Position numbers and translations under genes: made by a program. Source: Atherix ibis (taxonomy: Eukaryota > Arthropoda > Insecta > Diptera > Athericidae). Taken from it: a DNA stretch of 64,000 nt. Numbering within the stretch: the first letter of the stretch is position 1; every line of letters starts with the position of its first letter. Shown here piece after piece: positions 38,400-52,560 of this stretch. The stretch is taken from the NCBI GenBank assembly GCA_958298945.1, contig OY282610.1, positions 67,887,088 to 67,951,087 on the forward strand. The letters run 5' to 3'. The notes beneath the pieces are model-generated. The model did no database searches and was not told the origin of the DNA. It saw nothing but the letters and a program-made list of their open reading frames with translations.

Positions 38400-40040
38400 C
38401 ATTATTAATAATAATATATTTATTACTATTAGTGTTAATATTTCAAATTTAAATAAACTAAACGAATTGTAAAGTGCCGCAAAATAAAAATCAAACTAAT
38501 TTATTTAAATACGCTTACAATGAAAAATTGTATTTAATAATGATGATAGAACATTAAATGGAAGAAATTTCATTATTATTTGTGTTTAAGTGATTTGTTA
38601 TATATATATATTTTTTTTCCTTCCTTGTTCCGTGCACTTGTGGGTGGGGGAGAGTTTTCAAAAGGGAACAAAATTATTTTAATATAAATATTTGTACTTA
38701 TTAGAAATAATAATAACAATTAAATGAATAAAGAAACAAAAAAAAAAACGAAAAATTATTATTAATTAATGGAAAAGAAGAGCAGATTAAAAGTTAAAAG
38801 TGAAAAAGAAAAGAAAAAAACAAAAACAGTGTATGTGTAGTAATTTTGTATTATTTATCATAAGAAAAATTGTGTTTTTACGTAAAATAATGCCCAATAA
38901 ACTAAATGAATTTCGGTATGGCAAATATTTGATTATTTTAGATTTATTAAGAAAACAATGCACAAATTATCATTTATTTTTTTTTAAATTTTTTTTAAAT
39001 CATATAAATAATAATAATAATAGTTAATATGTGTGATTTATATTTTATTTGTAAAGTTGAATTTTTATTCTTTTCGGAACCATTCCCAATTAATATAAAT
39101 TTTTTTCACTTCGAAATGTCGGATTAAATTCATTTTATAATAGATGTGTGTGTGGGTGTGCGTGTGTGTGATTTGTTGGTTGGTAATTCGTCGTCGTCGT
39201 CGATTGTATATATGTAAAATTATTGGATAGAATACGAAGAGAATTAATTAATAAATAAATAATTGTTTTTCTTTTTTTTATAAATTTATTTAATTTTCTA
39301 TTCAATAGTTAGTAATTTGATATTTTCCACAATTCTAATACTCTGTTTTTCGTAAATTTTTTTTACACTATTAATAAAAAAATATTAAAATAAGAAATAT
39401 TTTTTGCGAAGAAACTATGCATTGTCTCCGCGACTTTGTATAATTTTCGGAAAGAATATTATTAATAATAATAATAATAATAGAAAAACAAATTTTTGTT
39501 ATATTTTTTTTCTTCAAGTTTTTATGAAAATTATGACATGTTTTCGGATAGTTTTTATTTTTTTTTTCTTCTCAACTTCGTTTTTCACTCTCCCTCTCGC
39601 TCAACAGTGTCACATATCGCGGCTTGATTTTTTTTTTGCCTCTCCACTTTTCCTGTATTTCTTGGTTATTTATTATTATGGCGTTATTTGTACTAAACAG
39701 AAAATAACGAAAGAAAGAACAATAAAATCAAATAAATGTGCAGCGATCGAAGAATAATACCAACGTCCTCTCCTTAAATGATGGATTTTCCTATAAAAAC
39801 GAATGTTTAATATTTTGCCATTTTTATATATATTAATTATAGTTTTTCCTCTCTCTCTCTCTGTTCCGTTTGCACATCTTTTATTCTTTATCGAAATAAA
39901 TATAATTTTTTTTCCGTTGTGCTATATTGCTTTTTTTTTTTTGTTGGTGATTTATTCTAATTACTTTTGGAATTGATTGAAAAATTCCATTTTTTTCTTT
40001 TAATCGAAATAATCAATGTTTTTGTTTGGTTTTCCTCCAC
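38400..40040. other. AT-rich stretch with microsatellites
   Basis: ATA/AAT trinucleotide runs and TG runs; no coding region supported. Confidence 0.4.
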
Positions 40041-40044
40041 AATT

Positions 40045-40185
40045 TTCAAGTGTTAATATTCGTTCGTGTGTAGAGGGCCTGGTGGTGCCGTCAGTCAACT
40101 CGGCAATAATAATAATGGCTTCTCTCGGTATTATAACAATTGTACGCGGGGCCCTGCTGCACTATTTCAATTTAATAATACTTTT
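40045..40185 (+). other. GC-raised block after an acceptor-like site
   Basis: TTTTCCTCCACAATTTTCAAG resembles a splice acceptor, and the next 130 bases are GC-raised. One frame reads RGPGGAVSQLGNNNNGFSRY YNNCTRGPAALFQF, which looks like protein, but a TAA lies just upstream in that frame and no ATG opens it. It may be an untranslated exon or the edge of an unrecognised coding exon. Confidence 0.3.
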
Positions 40186-40199
40186 TTTGTGTATTGTAT

Positions 40200-40860
40200 A
40201 TAATTTATTTGATGATCCGATTTTTTTTTAATGAAATTTTTTAAATTATCGTATTTAAATTGATTTAATATAATTAATTTTTAAGAAATTAAATTAAAAA
40301 AAAAACATTTTATTAATTTTCCATTTATAGCTCGAGTGTTTTATTTTTTTGTTTTTTTCCCATAAAATTTATTATTTAATTATTTTTAAGATTGATCCAT
40401 AGTTTTAAAATAGTTTAATAAGTTTACAGATACAAAACGAAAATAAAGAAAATATGTGTTTATATATAATTTGTGCTCAATTAGAAGAAGAAAATAATTA
40501 GTTTAAACTGAAAGTAATCAAAATTTCAATTAATATTAATTAAACTATGCAACAAAAAAAAGCCAAAATAGTGAAAACTAACCAAAATAGTGGAAATGTT
40601 AATTTGTTTTTTAAATTCGAAATTTTAGGAAAATATTTTTAGTTGTAAATTATTTTTTGTTGTTGATAAATTAATGAAAATATTTAAGGACATTCATTTT
40701 TCTTCGTTTAAAAACAACTAACGAATAAGAATATTTTTTTTTTGTTTTTGTTATTTTTTTATAAAAGTTTTTAATTAAATTATTAAATTTACAATATAAA
40801 ATAAATACTACATTGTTGTCAGGATATAATTTTTTTTTAATAAGATAAATTTTGGATAAA
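40200..40860. other. AT-rich stretch
   Basis: Nothing recognised. Confidence 0.4.
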
Positions 40861-41985
40861 AAAGAAATACTGCACAGCAAAATATGAGTTTTTTTTAAAG
40901 AAATTTCTAAATTTAATAAAAGTTTTTTTTTTTATTGAGCTTAAAAAATAAGTTACTTATTTGAAATTAAAACTTTTTTGGAGAGGGGGGGGGTGTGAGG
41001 GGAAAGGGGTTATTTTAATAATAAACTATAAAAAATTATTTTCATTGCAATATAAAAATTATTTTAATTTAAATAAAAGTTCTTCTACAGAAAAAAAAAT
41101 TTCCGTTCTTATAAAAAGTCCACAAAGAAAAATTATTTTTAAAAAAAAATGTTATGCAAACAATTTATAATTGTTATAGGTGGTAGGTGTTTTTTTTGTG
41201 TTTGTGTTTGTTTGGATTTAACAGCAGTTAAAAAATGGGAATAATTTCAATTTTTTTTTTTATAATTATTTGCAATACAATTTTTATGATTGTTTTTTTG
41301 TTGTTGTTTTATTTTTAATATGAAAATTATTTCATTAAAAACAAAAGCTAAAACCAATTCCAATTATATAAAAAAATGTTTTTAAGAGAAAATACTGCAC
41401 AGCAAAAATATGACTGTTTTTTTTTAAAGAAATTTCTAAATTTAATAAAAGTTATTTATTTGTTTTATTTAACTTGAAAAGTAAAAAAAGTAGAAAATAA
41501 TTTTTGCAATTAAAACTTTTAAGGGGGGTGGGGAGGGGGTGTTTTGTAGTGCTGACTGAAAGCGATTCGTTTTGATAATAACTATAAAAAATTGTTATAA
41601 GAAAAAATTAAATTGTTCTAAAAAAATATTTTTATCATAAAAATTATTTGAATTTAAAGAAAAGTTCTTCTATAGAAAAAAAATGTCCGTTCTTATGAAA
41701 AGTACACAAAAAAAATTATTGTAGAAAAATGATTTTCAAAAAAATAATGTAACGCAAACAATTTATAAGAAGAAAGACAAGGGTCTATGTGGTAGGTGTT
41801 TTTTTTGTGTTTGTGTTTGTTTGGATTTAAAAGCAATTTAAAAAAAAGGGATATTTTTAATTTTTTTTTAATTAATTATTTGCAATATAATTTTTATGAT
41901 TGTTTTTTTTGTTGAAAACTTCTTTATTAAAAATATAAGCAAAAACCAATCCCAAAATTATACACAAAAAAATGTTTTTATAAAA
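40860..41985. repeat. 525-bp tandem duplication
   Basis: The sequence starting ACTGCACAGCAAAATATGA at 40869 recurs at 41394. The following GGGGGG-containing block, the TTCTTCTACAGAAAAAAAA block, and the GGTGGTAGGTGTTTTTTTTG TGTTTG block recur in the same order. Copies differ by many small indels in homopolymers. Confidence 0.85.
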
Positions 41986-42660
41986 ATTGATCAGAAAAAA
42001 CTTTGCATGATTTCAGTTAATTAAATCAAAATTTTAACATATTTAAAAATTACTTAAAATATAGAATAAAATTAGCCCCTTTTTCATTTTTCTATGGGAA
42101 TATTCCTATTTACTATGTGGAAAGAATTTGTTCGATGTTTTCGTATTTTTTTAAATTTTATAGTTAATAGTTTTTGATACACGTAGGTCCATTATTCAGT
42201 GAATTTTTTTAAAAATAAGTACTTAATTTATAAGAGCCTGTATTAAAAATTCAAATTTTAACACTTCTTTTACTTTGATTATTTTTATTATGTTTACTAT
42301 AGAAAAAAATTCGCATTATTTTTATTATTACACAAAACACATTTACTATTTTTATGTTTATGCAAACATTTCGACGAATTGATAACATTTCTCGGCAAAA
42401 ATAGACTGTTCCGGAACTTGTAATATTTCTTTTGAAAAAACATAATTTTTTCCATCATTTTTTGTTGAATTGTTGGCCATTTAAAAAAACGCATAAACTT
42501 TATTTTGCATTATAGAATTTTTTTATTATTTCTAAATCTAAAAATTGTTTAATTTTCATCACAAAAAAATATTTGAATAAAATTTTTTCCGGAAATAAAT
42601 GAAAACCAAATATTTTTATTTTTCGTACATTTTAAGATTTTCTGAAATTTTCACTGTCAT
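41985..42660. other. AT-rich stretch
   Basis: Nothing recognised. Confidence 0.4.
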
Positions 42661-42669
42661 AATTTTGCA

Positions 42670-43960
42670 GAAAATTTTGTTCCCAAAAACAAAAATCAGT
42701 AAGAAGTTCTCCATTTTTTTTACAGCAAAAATTTTCTTTAAAAAAAATATTTTAATAAAAAATTAAAAAAAAAAAAATTGAATTAAAAAATTTCCATTTT
42801 CCTAGAAAAAAATGTACATACTCTGGCACTACTAGCTTAGAAAAGTGTGGTTTGACTTGACATTTAAAAATGTTATAAAAGTTATAAGCGCATATTCTTT
42901 TTTCTTTTAATGGGTAATACAAAATAAAAATTGATAAATAACGTTTAAAAGGGAACTCGGAGTTTTAAAAAGAAAATGTCCCCCATCAGTAAGAAGTTCG
43001 CCAATTTTTTTTATAGCATAAAGTTTTCTTAAGTATTTTAATAAAAAAAAAAATTAATTAAAAAATGTCCATTTTCCAAGCATATTTCATATTTACATAA
43101 AGTTTTTCTTTTTCTTATATAGAAATAATATTTAATCGGGTTTTAAGAATTGTTATCCAAAAATATCCACATTGCACTTTCTTCTCACATGCAACAAAAA
43201 AAAACAAAAACAATCGAAATAAAAGAAAAAACTCTTTTTAAATAATTCTAATTATTAGTTTTTAAAAAAAAAATGCTCTGCACTACTAGCTAAAAAAAAG
43301 TGTGGTTTTTTGACATATAAAAATGTTATAAAAATTATGAGCGCATATTTTAAGCATTGTTTATTTTTCTTGTTTTGTTATTTTCTCCCTTTTTTTCTTT
43401 TTTTTAATGGGTAATACAAAATAAAAATTGATAAATAACGTTTGAAAGGAAACTAGGAGTTTTAAAAAGAAAATGTCCCCCATCAGTAAGAAGTTCGCCA
43501 ATTTTTTTTATAGCATAAAGTTTTCTTAAGTATTTTAATAAAAAAAAAATTAATTAAAAAATGTCCATTTTCCAAGCATATTTCATATTTACATAAAGTT
43601 TTTCTTTTTCTTATATAGAAATAATATTTAATCGGGTTTTAAGAATTGTTTTCCAAAAATATCCACATTGCACTTTCTTCTCACATGCAACAAAAAAAAA
43701 CAAAAACAATCGATATAAAAGAAAAAACTAATTTTAAATAATTCTAATTATTAGTTTTTAAAAAAAATACTCTGCACTACTAGCTAAAAGAAAATTGTCG
43801 TTTGACGTTTAAAAATGTTATAAAAATTATGAGCGCATATTTTAATCATTGTTTATTTTTCTTGTTTTGTTATTTTCTCCCCTTTTTTAAAATGGGTAAT
43901 ACAAAATAAAAATTCATAAATAACCGTTTGTAAGGAAACTAGGAGTTTACAGGGAAAAAA
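42670..43960. repeat. tandem array, about 2.6 units of roughly 490 bp
   Basis: CCCCCATCAGTAAGAAGTTC lies at about 42979 and 43476, with a related CAGTAAGAAGTTC at 42697. CTCTGCACTACTAGCTAAA-like strings lie at 42823, 43273 and 43769. The two right-hand units are very similar; the left partial unit is more diverged. Confidence 0.88.
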
Positions 43961-46450
43961 AATATTTGCAATAATAACGCTTGTGTTTGTTGTTGGTAAA
44001 TTATTCAATGTATTTGATTTTTATGCTGATAGTTTTACCATCGTTTGTTTGAATGTATGTATGTATGATTTTTAAATGGATGTTCTAGCTGCATAAGCTG
44101 GGGTTCGTGGGAGAGTAGTGTATGTACAATATATGCATCTCTGAGGTTTGATTGTATTCTAACCGATTGTTCAATAAAATTGGGCAATTTCATTGGAATC
44201 ATATTTTGTCTCGTTTATTCCCAATCTGCTCCGCTTATAAATACTGTTTTTGATTTTGGATTAAAGAATTTTTTCCTTTCTTGGAAGATACATTAAAAAA
44301 ATTATTACAAACAATAAGGCGGGAAAAGTTTCATAAAAAAAAAAGTGTCCAAAGGAATAAGACAAGAGAGAGAAAAAAAACGATTGTTGACGCTTGATTG
44401 ATTTGTGACTTGTGAGTAACTCAAATATGTGTATATTCATATGCAGTTTAGATAATCTTCAGAAATGGTAAAAATTCTAGAATATTCTTAAAGCAACAAA
44501 ATTACTGTTAAGATCAAATAAAAAAAAATATATCAATTTATTTTTCAGTTGAAAATAAACATTTTTAAATAAAAACTCTTTTCCAATAATAATTGCCATC
44601 GTTTTTTTTAAAAAATTTTTCTTATTTATTTTTTGATTATATTTATTTAATAAAAGTAAAAAATCGAAAATAATAAGTAATTTCAAATCCCCTTTTTTCG
44701 ATTATTTTACTTATAGAGAAATTTATCTCCTTTGTTGATGATGGCTTTTTAACTTTAAATCAAATATTGTTTTTCTTCTACATTTTTCTAAAATATACAA
44801 TATTTATAATGAATTATTATTATTATTTTTATTTTTTAATAAAGTTGCATTTTTCAATTTTTATTTCAACAACAACAAAAAAAAGGAAATAAATCAAAAT
44901 AATAAAGAAATGATTTTTTAATTTTAATTGAACCAAAAAAAAACAAAAAACAATAACATCTAGAGAAGAAGAAAAAAGGTAATAAAAAACTGCATATCAG
45001 AATAGGGCAGTTAAATAAAGAAGATTCATTATGATTGGTGGTTGCTGGCGTGTGGGCATTCTCACTATCTCTCTCTCTCCTTCTTTCGATCTATTTATTT
45101 CCTGATCCATATTGTTTCTATTGGTTGTTTCCCACGAGAACTTCCGAATTTCCTAGAATTTAATGATATCTGATTAAAGAAAATTTAGGGAAGAATACGG
45201 TTAATTTTGTAAATCTTCACTTATTTGATCAATCAGAAGAGGTATAGGTGGGGGGTGTGTTGACAGTAATGATGATTATTGTGAAATTGATGGCGTTGGT
45301 GGCCAGTAGTCATAGAACTATTGATAGTATCGGTCCATATTATCAGAGTTGTGTTTTGTTAAGAAACAAATTTTTTCAATTCTAAATTTTATTAAGTGTT
45401 ATATTTGTTAAAAAAAAATCTGTTTTTTTCTCAACCACGTGTTTGATTTAATAATAGATATAACAATATTCACTAATAATATATAGGAACTAATTAAAGA
45501 CAAAAAAAAAGACTTAAAAATTTTCAATTATTTTAAATAAGTTTGGTTTGTTGAAACATTTTTTTTTGTTTTGTATGTAAAATTGCAAAAAAAAACAAAT
45601 TTTTTTCATTTATTTGCAATTAGAAATAAAATAGAAAAAAAAAAATTTCGAATACAACAAAAAAAAATTTTTTTTTCTTCAAAGTGCGAGTAAATGTGAA
45701 ATTAATTAAAAATAAAACATTCAATTTGCAATTAAATATTAAGTTTACTTTTAAATTATTATAGACACATTGTTACGTGCTTGTACATTTTCATAGCCGA
45801 ATATAAATATTCATTTCAAGAAAAGAAAAAAAACAAATAAAATTGTGCATATTTCGTTAATGGGGGGTTTTTTTTTTCTTCTTCAGTGTAACTTAATCGA
45901 TTGCTGCAAATATTAAAAATAAACTTATTTTTTTGAATAAAAAATTAAAAATATATACCAAATTTTATTCAAAAAAAAAAATTTTGGATTAACATTTATT
46001 ACTTGTTGTAAAGAAAAAAAAAACTTGTTAAAAACAAAAATTACATTTGAATGTAAAATTGTGGTTAGGTTTATTATTGTGTATGGTTTTTTTTTATTTC
46101 GTTTAAGAAACGAATGGCAGTAAGTAATTTAATTGTAAACTTTTTTAAATATAACCTTTTAATAGAATAGTGTTCTGTGCATATTTAATAATTGGTATTA
46201 ATAATTCTTTATATTGAAAAAGTGTGTGTGTGTGCTCTTTTTTGCGAAAATTTAGTTGTTTTTTTACTAGAGAATTTCTCATGTGAACCTTTTTTTTATT
46301 TTTTTTATTTTTGGGCTAGTTTCAATTAAAACTTATTGTCTAAAAATTAATACTAATAGAATATCCAATAATAATAATAATAATAAAAGCCAAACAATTT
46401 AAAAAATAAATAAGTAAAAAAAAAGGATCCAGTGTAGAAACAGATAAAGA
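43960..46450. other. AT-rich stretch
   Basis: 2.5 kb with homopolymer runs and TATG/GTAT repeats; no gene or element recognised. Confidence 0.4.
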
Positions 46451-46469
46451 GTAACTCTCTTTTATGTTC

Positions 46470-46660
46470 GTTGTTCCATCTTTTCAGTGTTTTTATTTTT
46501 CGATACGCGATTACACCGGTAATAATAATAAGTTCTGTGCAGAGTAATAGAGCCGCCATTTTTAATAGCTTCATATTCGGTAGTGTTGTTGTTGTTCTTT
46601 TTCTTCTTCTTCTTCTTCTTCTTTATCCTCCTTGTCTTATTGTTCTTATTTAATTATTGG
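46470..46660 (+). promoter_or_regulatory. candidate promoter / first untranslated exon of lid
   Basis: An initiator-like TCAGTG at 46486-46491 is followed by a CpG-containing island (CGATACGCGATTACACCGG|TAATAA, AGAGCCGCCATTTT). A possible donor is at ACCG|GTAATA. It lies 6.3 kb ahead of the acceptor of the lid start exon, a reasonable 5' UTR intron. Evidence is positional and compositional only. Confidence 0.25.
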
Positions 46661-49600
46661 TGCTAGTGTGTTGTGTTCTTATCATTTCTATCTTTGATGT
46701 TTTTTTTTATTAAAGAAAAAAAAGAAGAAAACAAATCTTTTACGCAATTATTATTTTCTTTTTGAGTGATGAGAGAGGTTAGAATGATATTTTTTTTTTT
46801 TGTTATTTCGTTTATTTACATTTAATTTTGTTTAAATTAATTTTTCTTGTTTTATAGTAAAATAATAATAGTTGTGTTTAGTTGTCATTTTAATATTGGC
46901 AAGAAATTGTGGTTTTTATTATAATGTAATGTGCATTCACAGAAGAAAAAACAAAAAAGAAGTGATAAAAATTATTCCCCCGTTAAATTTGTATTAATTT
47001 GAGAAAACAAAACATTCATTGATTTGGTAAAAACATGTTTTATGTAAAATTGTTGCGTTTCTTGTGGGGCGACTGCTTATGGTTCTTCTGATGATGACAG
47101 TTCGTTAAAAAAAAATTGTTTCTTTTCCGTATGTTTTGTTTTTAAACAGTGCACTTTAATTTTTTTTGTTTTGTTAAGTGAGTGAAAGATATGCCATTTA
47201 TTGATAATTTTATTAAATTATTATTTTGGAAAATATTATCCTTTTGATTTTTCTATAATAACAAATCATAATGTTTGGCTAGGTAGGGGTAGTTAGTTGT
47301 TGGTAGTGGTGATATGGTTGGTACCAAAGTGAATTGAAGAACAAACAAAAAAAAGAATAAATTATCATCGAAAAAGAATCAAATAAAATTCAAAAATAAT
47401 CCAGATAAATAATAATTATTAATAAAATTTTGTTATAAGCACACATTTTAACTGACAGACGTACATAACATATGTGAACCATCGTTCAATGTTGTTTGTT
47501 TTTTTGTCAATTGATGTAGTGTACATGCACATCATTTTATTATGAAACCTTTAAAATCGTTATTAAAATAGTAGGTTGGTTGGTTGCTTCAATTAATTAT
47601 TATTATTATGATTTTTTTTTTATGTGCATATATGGTTTTTTCTTTATGTTAGAGATAGAGATAGTATATCTTTATTATTCGTGTCGTGTGTGTGGATTGT
47701 GTATGTGAAATTTTTGTAAGTCCTTCCATTTTGAATTACATACTTTCATCGATGAAAAGTAACTAAACTGAATATGTAACCACTTGCCGGGAAGTTGATG
47801 GATGAGTAATACGAAATTGAAGTAGTTCATGATGTATTGTAGTTATTGTGTCATGTCTAAAATAAAAATAAAAAATTGAAAATGGACAATATTTGGGACA
47901 TTCTATATAAAGAATTCGTTTTCTAAAATAAATTATTCATACCCCGTACTTTTCATATTTCTGTTCAACATTCAATAGCTGTGGAAATAATGGACATCAT
48001 GAAAAGCTTCTGATTAGGAATCTGTTCTGTTTTAGTTTTTGAAAAATATTTTATAATATATTATTATGAATGAATTCTAAAACAGCTTTCTTAAGAAATA
48101 AGATCTTAAAAAAGCTCATATAGAAATTAACCAACGTCATAATAACCCCCCCCCCCCCCAACCCCCCTCTGAAGGGAGTAAAAGGGAATCATAGAAGTCA
48201 TTCTAGAATTGATGGCAAAAAAACCACTCCATTTCCTATTTTGTTAATAAAATATATTATTTTGATTATTTTGTTTTGTTTTTATTCTATTTTATTTATG
48301 TGTTGTGTTTTGGTTATTATGAGCTTTTCAGGCTTCGCATACACACGTTGTTTCTTTTCCATAAAACTACACGTTTACGTATACGCATGCGAATGCATTT
48401 ATTTCTTTATGAGCGAACACACAGTATGTGTATATGCGTACAGATGTGTGGAGTATGTAAATAGGTAGGTACATATCAATTGTTTTATAAGTATATGTGA
48501 CTGGACGTTTATTTTATTTTATTTTTTTTAAATAACCTTTTATAAAAATAATGTAGATTAAAGAATAAATTTTCCATATTGAAAATTAAATAATATAGTC
48601 CAAACAAAATTTACTTAACAAATGAATAGAAATAAATCAACAAATTTTAATGGCTGCTCAAATGCAAAAACACAACACAAAAAAAAAACTACATATAAAA
48701 ATATACCTTTTATATTTTATTTTATACGTGCATAAAATAAAGTTTACGTATACATGCAGCCCCAGATCGAAGAACTAGATTTACGTAAAAATGTACTTTT
48801 GCCTTTTCACATGTTTAATGACGATGATTGATGTATGCATGGCCATATATATATTTATGTATTTGAATATTATAGCCGGTGATATGGCCTTTTTTCATTA
48901 TGGCTCTCCTCTCTATGCATATCCACACAAACTTGTTTCATTCCAAGTTAAGTTTCTGCCATATTAAAAAAGAGCGAGAAAGCAAGTATTCGAATTACGT
49001 TAAATAAAAGTAGGCTGAAAGAGAGGCAAAGCAGGCCAAAGCAAAGAGAAGAGAAAATCATTGGTGTGCATAGATACGATTGGAAACGAATTTATTGTTT
49101 CTCTGTTTTTCATTTACCAAACGTCAAATAAGATGGAGTGAAATAGAGTATTTGTGTTCAAATTTGGTTGTATTATATTGAGTAGTAGATTGTGTTTTTT
49201 TTTTTTTTTGGATTAGTTAGAAAACGAACTAATTTATTAAGGAAGGAAAAAAAAAGCCGAGAGAGACTAAAATTCTCATTTAAAGAAGTATAGAATGGAT
49301 AGATTTGATAGAAAGAGAACTAGAGAAGACAGAGGCATGTGAGCAGCGATAATAGGCGAACGCGCTGTGCACAAAAGAGAGGAAAAATATTCAATGAAGC
49401 TTTAAGGTTCTTTGTTTCCGTATGAAATGTTTTCCATTTTGTAATGACAAGCGGATACTACGTATGGGAATTATTACAAAACTGATTTGCTCTCGTATTT
49501 TTTTCTTTCTTGTTCACTCTTCATTTTTATCTCCATCTTGCCTTTCGTTTTTATTCTTTTTTTTCTCTCTCTCTCTTAAAATCTCTTTTGGTTAATCATA

Positions 49601-51640
49601 TTAATATTAATTTGGGGTTTATTTTAATATAACAATAAAATTTATATTTAAAAAAAAACGCTAATTATTTTCTAAAATAAAGAAATTTTTTCTTTTTTTT
49701 AGTAAAATTTTTTTAATTAAAAAAAAAAGTTGGTGAGTATCCGTGCATGGATGAGTTGTTTAGAGCACAGAGATCGAATTGACTGACAGATGGATGGATG
49801 AATTTAAGTTATATAAATTTGTAAAATAGCAATAAATTACTATATTATTACAATTATATTAAAAGAATATTATTACATATTTAGTAAAGGATTTATTTTT
49901 ATCGGTAGTTTTTTTTTTCGTTCTCCTTTTTCCGAATATATGTGTACATGTGCATACACGTGGAGAAATGTCTTATTTTCGTCTCTTTTATGAAAATTTG
50001 TTTCTCATTTTTTTATCTACTCAAATTGCTTCTTCGATTATCATTTTTTCATACGATTTCACTCTCGCTAATTTATTATTTACTCTCGCACTCCTTTTTA
50101 GATTTGTCATAAATAATCTATTCTCTTTGAAATTGTTCCTTATCATTTTTTTTGCCTGGCTACTTTTTATGTATTATTTATCTTCGATTTTGTTTAATTT
50201 TTCTTTACCTACATATATGCATAGGCAAAAAAATTCATTCGTTATCATTTAAAAGAGAAAAGAACAACAAAATCAACTGTCAAAAAGTTGACCATATTTT
50301 GTGTATTGATAATTAAATTTCTAAGCAAATAAATAAATAAAACTTACAAAAATTATTGATTATAAGAAAATAAACAAACAAAAATTCAGATAAATAAAAG
50401 TAAAAGGGATGGTAAAGAACCAAAAAAAAAGGATTAGAAATATTGAAAGAGGAATTAAAAGAAAAGAGTAAAACCATAAAATGATTTTTTTTTAATCATT
50501 CGAAAGAGGCGTACGTGTCGCTGAGATTGAATCTAATGGCTTGTGTGTTTCTTTTCTATTGCAGTTGATTCCCACCATTTTTTCCGCCATGTCACATTTT
50601 TAGGTGAAATTAATCCCCAAAGAAACCTGAATTAGAGTGGTGGGGGGGGGACGTCGGGTGAATGCGAGGAAGAGATATAGGTTGAACATAGATAAAAGAG
50701 AAGGAAATTTCATACGATAGAATAAAAAGGTGGTGCAACACTGCCTGCCTGATCCTTTTTATTTTAGTTTTTAACAACCATTAACTTTTGCTGTGCGGAG
50801 ACACACATATACATACACATGCAAACTTAAGCTATTCAATAAATATTTTATTTAATCATAATTTTTACATATTTCTAAAAATTTAAAAAAAAAAATGTTT
50901 GCTAATTACAATATTATGATTTTTTTTGGTGTGTGTATGTACGAGTATGATTGACAGCCGTAAGAAGGAATGTTATGCATGGAAACAATCATAATATGTA
51001 TGTATGTATGTATGGACTTGCATGGCATGCGGGACAATATTACTAGAGAAGGTCTCATTAATTACGTTTTGAATATTCTAGAAATATGGAAAAAATGGAT
51101 AGCAAAAAAAATAATTTATTATTTACATGATTATTTCCTAATTAGCAAATATTGTTTAAAGTTGTTTTTTTTTTGATGGAACAATACAATTATTTAAATG
51201 TTTACTCCATTTTTAATGGTTACAGAATTTTTTGTTGTTGTTAAAAAAAATAAGAATATTTAAATATTTTGAGCTTTTTTTTCTTATCTTATAAGAAATG
51301 TGTTTTATTTTCTTTGTTTCGTATTTCTTTTTTTTTACCTTTAAGAAAATAAACATTTTTTTTTTTAAAGAATTAAAGAAATGTATTAAAAAAAAATCGT
51401 ATTAAAAAAGTCACAGCAATTTAGTTTTTTTTTTATTGAAATTTCTAAAGATGTTCGATTATTTCTTATAATAATAATAATGAAATGTCCTTTATTTTTG
51501 TATATTAAATAATTTAAAATACGAGTAGATCATAACAATTATTTTAAAAACTTTTTTTTTTTTTTTTTTGGATATATCTAATATTATTATATAAATCAAC
51601 TTGCTATTTTAGACAATGTAAAAACTTAACAAATTGCCTA
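46660..51640. other. AT-rich stretch ahead of lid
   Basis: No coding region is supported. It holds a C-run (about 48146-48170), ATGT runs, and purine-rich GAGA-like patches at 48.96-49.4 kb and CTCTCT at 49.56 kb that could bind GAGA factor. If the lid promoter is at 46.5 kb or further left, this is the 5' UTR intron. Confidence 0.4.
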
Positions 51641-51644
51641 TTGA

Positions 51645-52560
51645 ATTAATTGGTTTAGGTCTTACCTAACTGATAGGGACTTATCAGTTATTCTTCCGTA
51701 AGTCCATCTTAAGGAGCATTAAATTACTATCAGATATTCCACAAGGTATTCACCTCGGCCCGTTGTTTTTATTCTTGCTATCGGTGGTATTGTAAATATA
51801 CCATAAATAAACGCACCAAAAAGTTACATTTAGAAAGATTTAAATATTTTCTATAATTAGTATTTTTCTAATGCCCTCTTATTAAACCTGCAAAAGTGCA
51901 ACGTATTAGCATTATTCTCTAGAAGTCTCACTTCTCATATTTTTAATTAGTATTTCGTAGGAAATATAATAAAACGAGTACAGTTTGTTCATGGTTTAGG
52001 TGTTAGACTTGATAAAAAGCTTGAATTTACTTCCCATTTCAATTACAATACATGGTTACTAAGAGTAGCTTCTTCATGTTAGGATTTGTCAAGCGATGGT
52101 CATACTTACGTGTATATTATGTATATATTATGCCTTTGTTAGGTAATGCATATGGGGTTTGGTCGCCTTATTATGTTATACTTAGTAGGCGTATAGAATT
52201 GGTAAGGTTCGCATTAAGAGATCTGCAATGGATTGACCACTTTAGATCCCCACCACACACAGACCGCCTAGATCTGCTGAGAATGCCTTCATTTGAATAA
52301 AGACAGAAAGTTGCTGATTGAATTTTTACTCACCAATTATGAACTCGTGAGTATGGTTTCGTTTAAACTTATAAGGCACAACCTGAAAAGAGTGCCTCCA
52401 CTTGAGATTAAACTATGTTGTCTTGTAGCTATGGTCTGAATGTACCAATGAACTGCACGTGTATGGCTGTTAATATATGCAAGGAATTCGACCTTTGCAC
52501 GTCAAAGGACTCACTAAAAAAACTTTTACTTTCACTTTCACTTTAATAGGATGTTGGTTT
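51645..52560 (+). mobile_element. jockey-like LINE, decayed RT and tail
   Basis: Frames read YLTDRDLSVIL, then SDIPQGIHLGPLLFLLS (the GVPQGS.LGPLLFL motif), then LGNAYGVWSPYYVILSRRIE LV and TDRLDLLRMPSFE near the end, and VPPLEIKLC. This is the order of the jockey-group reverse transcriptase from palm to tail. Heavily frameshifted; sense orientation ahead of lid. Confidence 0.75.

Noticed and set aside
46353..46574. Antisense 73-codon frame with a hydrophobic segment
   Set aside because: Its end is encoded by an ATT/AAT microsatellite, and it has no homology that I recognise.
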